From Enterococcus silesiacus (lineage in GTDB: Bacteria; Bacillota; Bacilli; Lactobacillales; Enterococcaceae): DNA of 64,000 nucleotides. The stretch covers positions 1,736,001 through 1,800,000 of the forward strand of contig CP013614.1 in NCBI GenBank assembly GCA_001465115.1. Reading direction: 5' to 3'. The first letter of the stretch is position 1; each line of letters begins with the position of its first letter. Shown here one piece after another: positions 43,012 through 51,546 of the stretch. The position numbers were made by a program, and so were the translations under genes. The notes under the pieces were generated by a model, which saw only the letters and a list, made by a program, of their open reading frames with translations, made no database searches and was not told where the DNA came from.

Positions 43012-44469
43012 TCATTTATCCGAAAGAAATTCATGCATCACTTTGCACAGTTTAATAATTCCCTGATCAAGCATTTGATCATCTATTTGCGAATAGCTAA
43101 TTCTAATATGATTACAAGGAGCTTCATTTGGGTAGCAAGCTGAGCTAGTTAGGAATGAAATTTCTTCTGCATATCGTGCTTTAGACAATAATTCTTCCGT
43201 ATTTTTATCAGTAGGAAACGTTATCCATATATTTAAACCACCTTTTGGAATTAACCATGTAACCTTTTCTGGTGCATGGTTTTCAAGTAAAGATATTGTT
43301 CGATTTCTTCTGATTTCAAGTGCTATTCGTAATTTTTCTAAATGTGTCCTCATTCTATTAGAATTCAAAAATGGCACCAACGCTTTTTGTGTAAGCAAAG
43401 GACTACCTAAATCTGCACAAGATTTTGACGTTAATAACCTTTTCTTTATTGTTCCATTTGAGACAATTGCGCCAACCTTACATCCTGGTGCTAGTGTTTT
43501 ACTAAAACCTTTCAAATAAATAACATGACCATCTGTATCTAAAGATTTAATTGTAGGGGGTGGCAAAGTACCATCAAAATAGATTTCATTCCATGAATCG
43601 TCTTCTACAATAATAAACCCATTGCTTTTTGCTAATTCTAATAAATCTTCTCTTCTTCTTTTACTCAAAACAGTTCCAGTCGGATTTTGAAAAGTTGGAA
43701 TAGTATAAACTAGCTTTGGCTTTTTAGTAAGACACAACGAAGCTAGTTTATCTGTTTTCATTCCATTTTCATCTACCGGGATCGAAATAATAGTAGCCCC
43801 TCGGTTTCTGAAAACATCAAGTGCCGCTGTGTATGTTGGTGCTTCCGTAATCACAATATCTCCCGGTCCAATAAAAGTCCGCGCAACTATATCTATTCCT
43901 TGCTGAACACCGTTAGTAATGATAATTTCTGAACTTTTTGGCTTTAATTGACAATAGTGCTTCAAATAATCTGCTACAACTTGTCGAACCTCTTCATCTC
44001 CTTGAACAGAGCTATATCTACTAACAATTTGTGGATCATTTTGCAAAATCTGATTAATTTCCTTTGTAATATAGAGAGTCGGTAATAGTTTGGGATTGAT
44101 AACTGCGCTAGTAAAATTAAAAGAGTTTACAGGTTTCAAATTCAAGATATATTGTGAACGCTGAATATAATCTGGGATATTTAATTGCCAATCATAATTT
44201 CCAGTCCCACTATTCATATTTTTATTTGTCTCTTTTCTCTTAACAAAAGCTCCTTTTCCATGTTTTAAATTAATGTATCCATTTTTTTCTAAAAGTTGAT
44301 ACGCCTTATTGACAGTCATAAAACTTACCTGATTTTCTAATGAAAATTTTCGTAGAGAAGGCAGTTTAGACCCACCTATCAAATCACCTGAACGAATTTT
44401 TTCTGCGATAATACTTGAAATTTGATTGATTAATGACTGATCTGATTGACGATTAAGTTCTATTTTCAT
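43012..44469 (-). CDS. MocR-type regulator (GntR plus aminotransferase domain)
   Basis: 485 residues from the ATG at 44469 (GGAGG upstream). The GntR winged helix spans about 8-75 (GGSKLPSLRKFSLENQVSFMTVNKAYQLLE). The class I aminotransferase domain (about 100-480) has ITNGVQQGID, EAPTYTAALDVF, PTFQNPTG and the PLP lysine in KGFSKTLAPGCKVG. MocR proteins sense PLP or amino compounds and act on divergent genes. Here the divergent gene is a PLP decarboxylase, so that gene is the probable target. Confidence 0.92.
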   Translation of the reverse strand: MKIELNRQSDQSLINQISSIIAEKIRSGDLIGGSKLPSLRKFSLENQVSFMTVNKAYQLLEKNGYINLKHGKGAFVKRKETNKNMNSGTGNYDWQLNIPDYIQRSQYILNLKPVNSFNFTSAVINPKLLPTLYITKEINQILQNDPQIVSRYSSVQGDEEVRQVVADYLKHYCQLKPKSSEIIITNGVQQGIDIVARTFIGPGDIVITEAPTYTAALDVFRNRGATIISIPVDENGMKTDKLASLCLTKKPKLVYTIPTFQNPTGTVLSKRRREDLLELAKSNGFIIVEDDSWNEIYFDGTLPPPTIKSLDTDGHVIYLKGFSKTLAPGCKVGAIVSNGTIKKRLLTSKSCADLGSPLLTQKALVPFLNSNRMRTHLEKLRIALEIRRNRTISLLENHAPEKVTWLIPKGGLNIWITFPTDKNTEELLSKARYAEEISFLTSSACYPNEAPCNHIRISYSQIDDQMLDQGIIKLCKVMHEFLSDK

Positions 44470-44479
44470 AAATCCTCCT

Positions 44480-44509
44480 ACTGTTATACTCAAAAGTTGA
44501 CTGTTATAC
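44480..44509. promoter_or_regulatory. direct-repeat operator for the MocR regulator
   Basis: ACTGTTATAC occurs at 44480-44489 and again at 44500-44509, a 20-base period, within the 102-base divergent region. MocR/GabR-type regulators bind direct repeats. Confidence 0.65.
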
Positions 44510-44571
44510 CCCTCACTATATATCATAACGAGTGTCCCATCAATAAAACTATAAAAGGAGCATTTCAATTT

Positions 44572-45969
44572 ATGAACATCATGAAAGAAGATCAAAAAAA
44601 AATAGAGCAATTACTGACAAATGTCGTAACCCATTCAACAAATTTTTTTAATGAGCTTGATAGTCGTCCTGTTGCTATCCAATATTATCAACCCAGTAAG
44701 GATCAATTACCTGAACTAGGAATTGGTGCAAACCAAACACTTGATTATTTTGTACAACATTATTCTAATGGCTTGAGTGCAAGTGCGGGGGCTAGATACT
44801 TAGGTTTTATTACAGGAGGTGCTACACCTGCTTCTATTATGGGTGACTGGTTAGCTAGCGTCTACGATCAAAATGTATCTAGTTCACAAGACTCAGTTGC
44901 TGGAACTCTTGAAACTGAAACACTTGACATGTTAAAAGAGTTACTCAAACTAGACACCAATTATAGTGGTACCTTCGTTAGTGGTGCTACTATGTCAAAT
45001 TTCGTCGGACTCGCTCAAGCCAGACAATGGGCTGCCCACCATTATGGAAAAGATTTAACGCTAGAAGGATTATTCGCTATTCCATCTATAAAACTTATAA
45101 GCGGTGCTCCTCACTCAAGCATTTTTAAAGCTGCATCTATGTTAGGGATGGGAAGAAACTCAATTCATTTGATTCCATGTCAGGAAAATCAAGAAGCGAT
45201 AAACATCAATTTGCTTAAAGAATTCCTTGAGCAAAACAAATATGAGCCTTGCATTGTAATAGCGAATGCTGGTACTGTAAATACCGTCGATTATGATGAT
45301 TTGATTGCTATAGGAAAACTAAAAAAACAGTATAACTTTTGGTTGCACATTGATGCTGCTTTTGGTGGATTTGCTGCTTGTTCCCCACTATATGATCATC
45401 TAGTTGCTGGAATCAATAAAGCTGATTCGATTACTATTGATGCTCATAAATGGCTTAATGTTCCCTATGATTCTGCTATGCAGTTTACTCGTCACAAATC
45501 GCTTCAAGTTGAAGTCTTTCAAAACAATGCAGCCTATCTTGGCAGCTCCATTGATCATCCAGATTTTTTTGATTTGACCCCTGAAAATTCTCGAAGATTC
45601 CGAGCATTGCCAGCATGGTTCACTTTAAAAGCTTATGGAAAAGAAGGCTACCAAACACTCATAGAAGAAAATGTTACTTGCGCAAAAAATTTAGAAAAAA
45701 AGATAATAAATAGTGAATACTTCGAACTTTTAGCTCCAGTCAATTTAAATGTCGTTTGTTTTACATTAAAACAAGAGTCGGTAACTGCTGAAATGATCAA
45801 ACAGTTCCTTGCTACTTTAAATCAACAAGGTGATGTATTCATGACGCCCACTATCTACAATGGTGTATCAGCCATTCGAGCTGCTTTTAGTAACTGGCGT
45901 ACTGAAAGCAAAGATGTAGAAATTATTTGGAAATCTTTACTTCATGCTGTTCTTCTCAAAAAAAGCTAA
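44572..45969 (+). CDS. PLP-dependent group II decarboxylase
   Basis: 465 residues from ATG 44572 with AAAGGAG. Group II decarboxylase motifs: FITGGATPAS, FVSGATMSNFVGL (about 140), HIDAAFGGFA (about 260) and the PLP lysine in TIDAHKWLNVPYDSA (about 300). It removes CO2 from an amino acid, such as aspartate, glutamate or an aromatic one. The substrate is not fixed by sequence. It lacks a transporter neighbour, so an acid-resistance antiport pair is not obvious. Probably controlled by the divergent MocR protein. Confidence 0.88.
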   Translation: MNIMKEDQKKIEQLLTNVVTHSTNFFNELDSRPVAIQYYQPSKDQLPELGIGANQTLDYFVQHYSNGLSASAGARYLGFITGGATPASIMGDWLASVYDQNVSSSQDSVAGTLETETLDMLKELLKLDTNYSGTFVSGATMSNFVGLAQARQWAAHHYGKDLTLEGLFAIPSIKLISGAPHSSIFKAASMLGMGRNSIHLIPCQENQEAININLLKEFLEQNKYEPCIVIANAGTVNTVDYDDLIAIGKLKKQYNFWLHIDAAFGGFAACSPLYDHLVAGINKADSITIDAHKWLNVPYDSAMQFTRHKSLQVEVFQNNAAYLGSSIDHPDFFDLTPENSRRFRALPAWFTLKAYGKEGYQTLIEENVTCAKNLEKKIINSEYFELLAPVNLNVVCFTLKQESVTAEMIKQFLATLNQQGDVFMTPTIYNGVSAIRAAFSNWRTESKDVEIIWKSLLHAVLLKKS

Positions 45970-46093
45970 ACTCAGTGGACTGAAGTCTATACTATTTTAA
46001 AAGATTCTTTTAAATAACTTAACTATTCCTTTAATCACCCAATTGATAAACTGATAATCAAGCTTTATACTAATTTGAAAAAAAGGACTGAAT

Positions 46094-46156
46094 ATGCGGA
46101 ACGTCAAAGAACCTGAAATTATGGATACTGCTAGTCAGTTATTTATGGATGTCTAA
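46094..46156 (+). pseudogene. N-terminal relic of a TetR-type regulator
   Basis: Twenty codons (MRNVKEPEIMDTASQLFMDV) end at a stop. EIMDTASQLF is the typical start of a TetR helix 1. The rest of the gene is not found downstream. Confidence 0.45.
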
Positions 46157-46329
46157 AAGCATGCGTAACATATTGATTTCACTAAAAAACTTACTTATTC
46201 ATAATTTTTCTTTAGATAAACTATTTCAAACTAACAAGGACAAATCCACTAAACTGATTGACCTTCTGGGAATTTTTTTCTTGATTTTATAGTCTATAAG
46301 CTGCTAAAACATTGGTGTTGATGGGATAG

Positions 46330-46500
46330 GGAACCTTAATTCCTGCTTATATGGTTACTATGTCGAGCTTTATCTTGATAATCATGACTATATACCGCTC
46401 AAATGGGCTTTTATTTACAATTAAAGATCTTGAGATATGATCTGCTTTACCAGTAACAGAACGTGCTATTAAAGGAGTTACCCTAAAGAAAACTAAATAA
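46330..46500 (+). pseudogene. relic of an ABC-2 type permease
   Basis: A continuous frame with one internal TGA (46438) reads a hydrophobic helix followed by SNGLLFTIKDLEI-stop-SALPVTERAIKG. The pattern resembles the KDYDLLMSLPV segment of bacteriocin-type ABC-2 permeases. Start and end are missing. Confidence 0.45.
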
Positions 46501-46510
46501 GCTTCATTAA

Positions 46511-46552
46511 AAACAAGCAAGCAGCTTGAACTAGCGGCTGCCTGCTTGTTTT
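46511..46552. terminator. terminator between relic region and cupin gene
   Basis: AAACAAGCAAGCAGC (46511-46525) pairs with GCTGCCTGCTTGTTT (46537-46551) with one mismatch. Confidence 0.75.
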
Positions 46553-46602
46553 CGGATTAATTATTTAAATTTAGTGGATTATGATTATTTAGTCGAAAGC
46601 TG

Positions 46603-46968
46603 TTAAATCTTTTCAACCTTCTCAACCGTAAACTCATTTACAACATTTCCTGTATTAAGTAAATCTGCTGGTTCAAATAATGCGACTAAAACCTCTTCAA
46701 CGGGGTTGGGTCTGTGCTTAACACCTTTTGGAATAACAATAAATTCATTTTCATTTATATCGACAGATTCTTGATTTTCGATTTCAATCGTCAACTTACC
46801 TTTAACAACCATAAACATTTCATCTGAATCCTCATGTAAATGCCACGTGAAAGGTCCTTTTAATTTCACCATTTTAACCGCCATATCATTGACTCGCGCC
46901 GCTTCTTTTGGTTCATAATAGTTTTCTATCACAGCAAACTTCTCAATCATATTTATTTTATCAATCAT
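46603..46968 (-). CDS. cupin-domain protein
   Basis: 121 residues forming one double-stranded beta-helix. GPFTWHLHEDSDEMFMVVKGKL contains the His/Glu metal ligands of cupin motif 1 and IPKGVKHRPNP is motif 2. It may be an isomerase, dioxygenase or binding protein. The start at 46968 follows AAGGATGG. The first bases of the gene lie next to a segment that is duplicated at about 49.0 kb. Confidence 0.85.
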   Translation of the reverse strand: MIDKINMIEKFAVIENYYEPKEAARVNDMAVKMVKLKGPFTWHLHEDSDEMFMVVKGKLTIEIENQESVDINENEFIVIPKGVKHRPNPVEEVLVALFEPADLLNTGNVVNEFTVEKVEKI

Positions 46969-47230
46969 TTAAAAACACCATCCTTTTTTATATGAGCTAT
47001 TTGGTAATCCTCCACTTGATTATAGCAGATAATAAGCGAGTTCTTTAAACAATAATTAATAACCCCATGATCATCAAAGTCAATAGAAAGAGCTTTTCCC
47101 TACTTTTTACGTTCTTTTTAAAGTCAAATAACCAAAATTGATCAATCAAACTAGACAGAATGATTTGCCCAAATAAAAATAAGCTACTTGTTCAGACTGG
47201 ACTTAATTCCCCGATGACCAAAATTATTTC
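46969..47230 (-). pseudogene. duplicated 3' fragment of the YdcZ/DMT transporter gene
   Basis: The stretch matches 49017-49290 closely, including CACTTGATTATAGCAGATAA and the last codons of the transporter gene. Small deletions and stops break the frame. The copy ends at about 47228, so only the last about 60 codons are present. Confidence 0.75.
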
Positions 47231-47476
47231 TCTTTGATACCTCCATTTTTCTAGCTTCGGCAAACTTTCTTGCTGTTGCACTTGGTTTGACCATTCGAGC
47301 GGTTATACAGAACGCTTGATCCTATAGTTTACAGTGACAGAAATAATAAACTCTATATCAGAAAACTATATTGACATTTAGTCATTTTTAAATTATGATA
47401 CATTAAACAAATGAATGAATGATCATATGTTCATTTGTGAAGTGTATCATATTAAATTTAATAGGAGGAAACAATT
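47231..47476. other. upstream region of the transglutaminase-like gene
   Basis: It contains the strong promoter at 47371-47399 and an inverted repeat ACAAATGAA (47407-47415) / TTCATTTGT (47430-47438) just after it, placed like an operator. No gene is seen before it. Confidence 0.6.
47371..47399 (+). promoter_or_regulatory. promoter of the transglutaminase-like gene
   Basis: TTGACA (47371-47376) and TATGAT (47394-47399) are 17 bases apart. Confidence 0.85.
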
Positions 47477-48175
47477 ATGAACAACTATCTAACAGAAACA
47501 AAATTTTTGGATTTTAACAATAAAGCCATCCAGAACCTAATTGAATCTAAAAATTGGCGTTCTATGGATGTTAGAGATAAAATTCAGAATATTTATAATT
47601 TTATCCGAGATGATATTCCTTTTGGCTTTAATATAGCTGATGAGCTACCAGCATCTCAAATTTTAGCTGATGGTTTTGGACAATGTAATACAAAAGGGAC
47701 TTTATTTATGGCACTTTTGCGTGCTAATGATATTCCTTGTAGAATTCACGCCTTTCTTCTTGATAAAAAAGTTCAGAAGGGCATTTTAGAAGAGGATCAT
47801 TATGAAGTATTTCCAAATCAAATTTTGCACACATGGATCGAGATACTTTACAATGGTGTGTGGTTAGATATGGAAGGCTTTATCCTAGATTCTAAATATT
47901 TTAATAATTTACAAAAAAAGTTTTCGGATTCAAAAGGAACTTTTTTCGGCTATGGAGTTGGTACAAGTAATTTAAAAAAACCGGAAATAGACTGGGACGA
48001 AGGCAATACCTATATACAAAAAGAAGGGATCGTAAAAGATCTTGGTGTTTATGATTCACCAGACGAATTGTTAGCTGCCCATTCACAAAACATGAGTAGC
48101 GAAGAAAGAAAATTTTATGAAGATGTAATTATGGATTCAATGAATAAAAATATTAAAAAGATGCGATTACTTTGA
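47477..48175 (+). CDS. transglutaminase-like protease-fold protein
   Basis: 232 residues, start with AGGAGG. The catalytic triad is visible: Cys in GFGQCNTKGTLF (about 75), His in ILHTWIEI (about 119) and Asp in GVWLDMEG (about 131). It is cytosolic by lack of a signal. Such proteins hydrolyse or cross-link amides; many are uncharacterised. It lies in a segment bounded by a direct duplication. Confidence 0.8.
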   Translation: MNNYLTETKFLDFNNKAIQNLIESKNWRSMDVRDKIQNIYNFIRDDIPFGFNIADELPASQILADGFGQCNTKGTLFMALLRANDIPCRIHAFLLDKKVQKGILEEDHYEVFPNQILHTWIEILYNGVWLDMEGFILDSKYFNNLQKKFSDSKGTFFGYGVGTSNLKKPEIDWDEGNTYIQKEGIVKDLGVYDSPDELLAAHSQNMSSEERKFYEDVIMDSMNKNIKKMRLL

Positions 48176-48203
48176 TTTATTAGTGAAGTACTTTCCCAAA
48201 AAG

Positions 48204-48245
48204 CAGGAGAATAGTCAGACAAAATCTGATACTTCTCCTGTTTTT
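48204..48245 (+). terminator. terminator of the transglutaminase-like gene
   Basis: CAGGAGA (48204) and an inner TCAGA pair with TCTGA and TCTCCTG (48234-48240), then five T. Confidence 0.85.
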
Positions 48246-48509
48246 GGTTTAAGGGTTCAGATACTTTATAGGATTATCGCCATGACTGTACTTTCAAAAT
48301 AATCAAATTGTCGTGTTGTGTCTTTGAATAGTCTGGGTTCTTTTATCTATGATTTCTTAACTGGATTCATAAAGCTCTTTAGAGACTATACACCCATTAG
48401 CTTTTCGGGTGTCAGAAGTTATTGTTCAATTTGAGTGAGGTGTAGTCAAAGTCTGTTTTGATAATGCGAAGAGCAGCATTTTTTATTTATTACAGATCAG
48501 ATTTATCTA
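48246..48509. other. intergenic region
   Basis: A small ACACCC/GGGTGT hairpin (about 48389-48411) is the only structure noticed. No gene or clear relic is seen. Confidence 0.4.
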
Positions 48510-48974
48510 CTACAATGATCGAGCAATTCTAAACCCTAAATCATCTATCTTAAAATCAGGAAAACTCTTTCGTCTCGAAGTAGTTCCACAACCTCGAGCT
48601 TCTGTGGCCCAACTTCCTCCTCTAAAGATGCGATACGTTCCATATCTTTCTTCATCGTACAAATCCCAGCACCATTCCCACGCATTGCCTATCATATCGT
48701 ATAATCCCCAAGAATTAGGCAATCTCTTACCAACGGCATGCACATGGCCTAACGAATTAGCTTGGTACCAAGCTATGGCATCAAGTTCTCCATGATATCC
48801 TTTTGTTCCTGATCGACACGCGTATTGCCACTCAGCATCTGTAGGCACAGGGATAGACATTTTTGAATTTGAATTTACCCATTGATTCAAGTCTTGAAAG
48901 TCTCTTACTATTTCTGTTCCTCCTGGTATCGGTATCATGCTATCCTTAAAATATTCTTCTATTCTACTTAGCAC
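48510..48974 (-). CDS. compact SUMF1/formylglycine-enzyme-like protein
   Basis: 154 residues from a GTG at 48974 with AAAGGA at 7 bases. The C-terminal part is clear SUMF1: VPTDAEWQYACRSG, PNSWGLYDMIGNAWEWCWD, RIFRGGSWATEARGCGTTSRR and DLGFRIARS. It starts with MIPIPGGTEIVRDF. The region between the opening strand and the catalytic part (about 60-80 residues) is missing. It may be a shortened functional enzyme or a damaged copy. Neither a sulfatase nor another target is encoded nearby. Confidence 0.7.
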   Translation of the reverse strand: MLSRIEEYFKDSMIPIPGGTEIVRDFQDLNQWVNSNSKMSIPVPTDAEWQYACRSGTKGYHGELDAIAWYQANSLGHVHAVGKRLPNSWGLYDMIGNAWEWCWDLYDEERYGTYRIFRGGSWATEARGCGTTSRRKSFPDFKIDDLGFRIARSL

Positions 48975-49104
48975 TAGCTATTCCTTTCTTTAACAAACTT
49001 TTCTAACCTATTTATTTTATCAATCATATACGAACACCATACTATTTTTGCATAAGCTATTTTACAGTACTCCACTTGATTATAGCAGATAATAAGCGTT
49101 TTTC

Positions 49105-50034
49105 TTAAGCAATAATTAATAACCCCATGATAATCAAGCCAATAGAAAGAACTTTTTCCCCACTTATTGCGTTCTTTTTAAGGCCAAATAAACCAAATTG
49201 ATCAATCAAACTAGACATAATGATCTGCCCAAATAAAAATAAGCTGCTTGTTAAGACTGAACCTAATTCACCAATGACCAAAATCGTTCCTCCTACAATA
49301 ATTACGCCAAAAACACCGCCAAGATAAATCCATACAGGCAATTTCTCACCTAACGAATCTTTTGTTGGAAAATCAATTTTCTTTTGCACAAGTAGAACAA
49401 CAACAAATAAGATAATCAAACCGACCAAAAATGAGATCAGGGTTGCTACTATCGGCGAATGTGTTGCATTTCTTAATTGACCATTAAAAATTGCTTGCAA
49501 TGGCGGAAACATCCCAGCGATTAAAGCGATGAGTAACCAAAGAGGCGTCACATTCTCAATTTTTTCATTTTTTAAGAGGTTCTTTTTATTGCTTTTTTGC
49601 AAGATAAAAACTGCCAGTAACATAATACTGATTCCTACGATTCTCTTCAAACTGATTTGAACCACTGGTAACTCCAAAAATCCAAGACTGTCAAAGATTG
49701 CCCCTGAAATGATCTGACTGGTTACAGTTAAAAATGTCGTATTCGTTGCACCTATTTTTCTGAATAAAATGATATTTGCCACATTATAAATCACTCCTGA
49801 AACTGCTCCGCCCACATACGTATAAGCAGGATACGACCAATCAATACTCTTCAATTGAGCAAAATCAAAAATTATTGTTACAAATAACAGAATAATTGAT
49901 CCTACAAAAAAAGCAATTAAAGACGCATTAAGCGGCGTTTTAGTATGCCTACTTAACGTTGAATTGATCGATGCTTGAATAGAAAAAAAACAACCTGTTA
50001 AAATACCAAGACTGATAAATAAAATGAACTCCAT
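49105..50034 (-). CDS. DMT-family transporter, YdcZ/DUF606 type
   Basis: 309 residues from ATG 50034 with AAGGAG. About ten helices in two repeated halves, each beginning with the ILTGCFFSIQASINSTLS-like or GMFPPLQAIFNGQLR-like glycine/glutamine pattern of the family. Members export small metabolites; substrate unknown. The 3' end is duplicated at 46969-47230. An Rrf2 gene lies just upstream in the same direction. Confidence 0.85.
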   Translation of the reverse strand: MEFILFISLGILTGCFFSIQASINSTLSRHTKTPLNASLIAFFVGSIILLFVTIIFDFAQLKSIDWSYPAYTYVGGAVSGVIYNVANIILFRKIGATNTTFLTVTSQIISGAIFDSLGFLELPVVQISLKRIVGISIMLLAVFILQKSNKKNLLKNEKIENVTPLWLLIALIAGMFPPLQAIFNGQLRNATHSPIVATLISFLVGLIILFVVVLLVQKKIDFPTKDSLGEKLPVWIYLGGVFGVIIVGGTILVIGELGSVLTSSLFLFGQIIMSSLIDQFGLFGLKKNAISGEKVLSIGLIIMGLLIIA

Positions 50035-50105
50035 AAAAACACTCCTTATAATACATATTAAAGACATTCTATATCCTTAATTAATAAATTTAAAAGAGAG
50101 TAAAT

Positions 50106-50498
50106 TTAATTACTCTCTTCAAGTACAGTTGCTAAAGTTTGGCTTCTTAGATAATCTTCCATAATTTTTTCTGCATGAAACATCACTTTTTTTATATCAC
50201 AATTAGAATCATCATGAACATAACACTCAAATAATGATTGTTTTCCCTCAACTGCTTGGATCACATCAAAGAATGTGATTGCCTGCCAATTAGAGCGGAT
50301 CGAATAACCTCCATTAGCGCCTGAACTCGCTTTTATCAACTGTTCTTTTGATAATTTCGTTAAAATTTTTGATAAATAAGTTGGCGAAATCCGTTGTTCT
50401 TTCGCTAATTCATGAACATTGATCGGCGTTTTATCCTGATTTTTTGCTAGAAAAAATAGGGTGTGTAGCGCATAATCTGTTGCTTTAGAATATTTCAT
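50106..50498 (-). CDS. Rrf2-family regulator
   Basis: 130 residues. The winged helix (about 1-60) has YSKATDYALHTLFFLAKNQ and ISPTYLSKILTKLSKEQLI. The C-terminal part has two cysteines (FECYVHDDSNCDIKK) instead of the usual three of IscR. It may sense redox state, metal or a ligand. It is encoded ahead of the YdcZ-type transporter, which it may control. Confidence 0.88.
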   Translation of the reverse strand: MKYSKATDYALHTLFFLAKNQDKTPINVHELAKEQRISPTYLSKILTKLSKEQLIKASSGANGGYSIRSNWQAITFFDVIQAVEGKQSLFECYVHDDSNCDIKKVMFHAEKIMEDYLRSQTLATVLEESN

Positions 50499-50754
50499 AC
50501 TATCCTCTCCTATCAAAGACTATGTATATCTATAATATCTTTAATGATAAATTTGTCAAGCATTTTCTATTCATAGATAAATGAAGGTTGCTAATAAATT
50601 TTAGAGCTTCCAAAGTGAATGACATCCAACTGACTAGTTTTAGTAAATCGAACAAAAGATTAAGAATTTCTTTAGAGAAAAATATGCTTATGCTTACAAC
50701 ACTAAGCCGATTTTTTACTCAATGCGTTTAATTTTTACTATTTTGAAAAACTAA

Positions 50755-50784
50755 TTGACTAAACTCCTGTCTTTAAGTTAAGAT
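50755..50784 (+). promoter_or_regulatory. possible plus-strand promoter for the first module
   Basis: TTGACT (50755-50760) and TAAGAT (50779-50784) are 18 bases apart, pointing right toward the terminator at 51019. Confidence 0.4.
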
Positions 50785-50803
50785 AACATTACAAAACTAA
50801 ATT

Positions 50804-50904
50804 AAAAAAGGCGCTCTGCAGGAGGACCGCAAATCATCCCGCAGAGCCCTGTATTATCAGCACGAACTAATAATACAAGTTGCCACGTCAATATATTATT
50901 GACT
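50804..50904 (-). ncRNA. structured small RNA, copy 1
   Basis: On the minus strand TAGTAA and TACAAT (50911-50939) are 17 bases apart. About 100 bases follow, then a terminator hairpin GCTCTGC...GCAGAGC and six T (50804-50809). A second hairpin with loop TTCGTG lies inside (TATTATTAG/CTGATAATA). An ATG overlaps the -10 box, so the short frame here should not be translated from this transcript. Its homologue is at 51058-51168. Confidence 0.6.
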
Positions 50905-50992
50905 ATTTTCATTGTACTAAAAGTAAGAAAAGATTACTAGTCTTTTTTGCTTATTCAGCGAATTTAGTTAACGCTTATTTATTGAACGCTTC

Positions 50993-51026
50993 ATGGTATT
51001 AGTTGCTGACTAATATCATTTTTTTT
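50993..51026 (+). terminator. plus-strand terminator of module 1
   Basis: ATGGTATTAGT (50993-51003) pairs with ACTAATATCAT (51009-51019), then eight T. A homologous one ends module 2. Confidence 0.75.
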
Positions 51027-51057
51027 GTTTTGTATCACTCGTTAGATAATTAGAGCG

Positions 51058-51168
51058 AAAAACAAAATAAACAGGCACTCTGCAAGAAGACTGCAAATCC
51101 TCTCACAGAGACCTGTATCGTCAGCACGAACTGACAATACAAGTTGCCTGAGGTCAATACGTATCGAC
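51058..51168 (-). ncRNA. structured small RNA, copy 2
   Basis: On the minus strand TAGTAT and TAAAAT (51175-51203) are 17 bases apart. The transcript has the same two hairpins, with loops TTCGTG and GATTTGC. The TTCGTG stem is TATTGTCAG/CTGACGATA here against TATTATTAG/CTGATAATA in copy 1, so changes are paired. The T tail is weaker (TTTATTTTG). Confidence 0.6.
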
Positions 51169-51262
51169 TCATTCATTTTACCTAATTTTTGTAAGAAATA
51201 CTAGTGTTTTTTTGCAAATTTTAGGAATTTAGATGAGCAACGGTTATTTATTGAACTCTTGC

Positions 51263-51296
51263 GCGGTATTGGTTGGTGACCAATACCGCTTTTTTT
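51263..51296 (+). terminator. plus-strand terminator of module 2
   Basis: GCGGTATTGGT (51263-51273) pairs with ACCAATACCGC (51279-51289), then seven T. Confidence 0.8.
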
Positions 51297-51546
51297 CGCT
51301 CTTTTTATAAATAGTAAACATCAAGTTCTCCTTTTTTCTTAACACATTTTTTTCATCTCTTGGTGTTTACGAACTGATGTTACAGGAATTTGCCGCTCAC
51401 CATGCTTTTCTATTTAGTCTAAAAAAGGTTGTCACGTCAATGCGTACAAAAATAAGTAGGTTAAAAAAATAAACATGCAAACAATAATTTTCCTAGATCT
51501 ACCAGACTGAGTAGCGAAAGTAGCGAATGATTCTGTGTCCATCAGT

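Larger units (their letters stand above)
45970..46602. other. decayed intergenic region
   Basis: It holds the TetR and permease relics and a terminator at 46511-46552. No intact gene is seen; the relics fit a lost TetR-ABC exporter locus. Confidence 0.55.

Noticed and set aside
50804..50916. A 36-residue minus-strand frame in the first small-RNA module, similar to one in the second module
   Set aside because: Its ATG lies in the -10 box of the RNA promoter and has no ribosome site. Changes between copies keep the RNA stems rather than the protein.
50818..50940. Plus-strand frames of equal length in both small-RNA modules after GGAGGA or GAAGA
   Set aside because: No start codon follows the ribosome-like site and the second copy loses the hydrophobic stretch.
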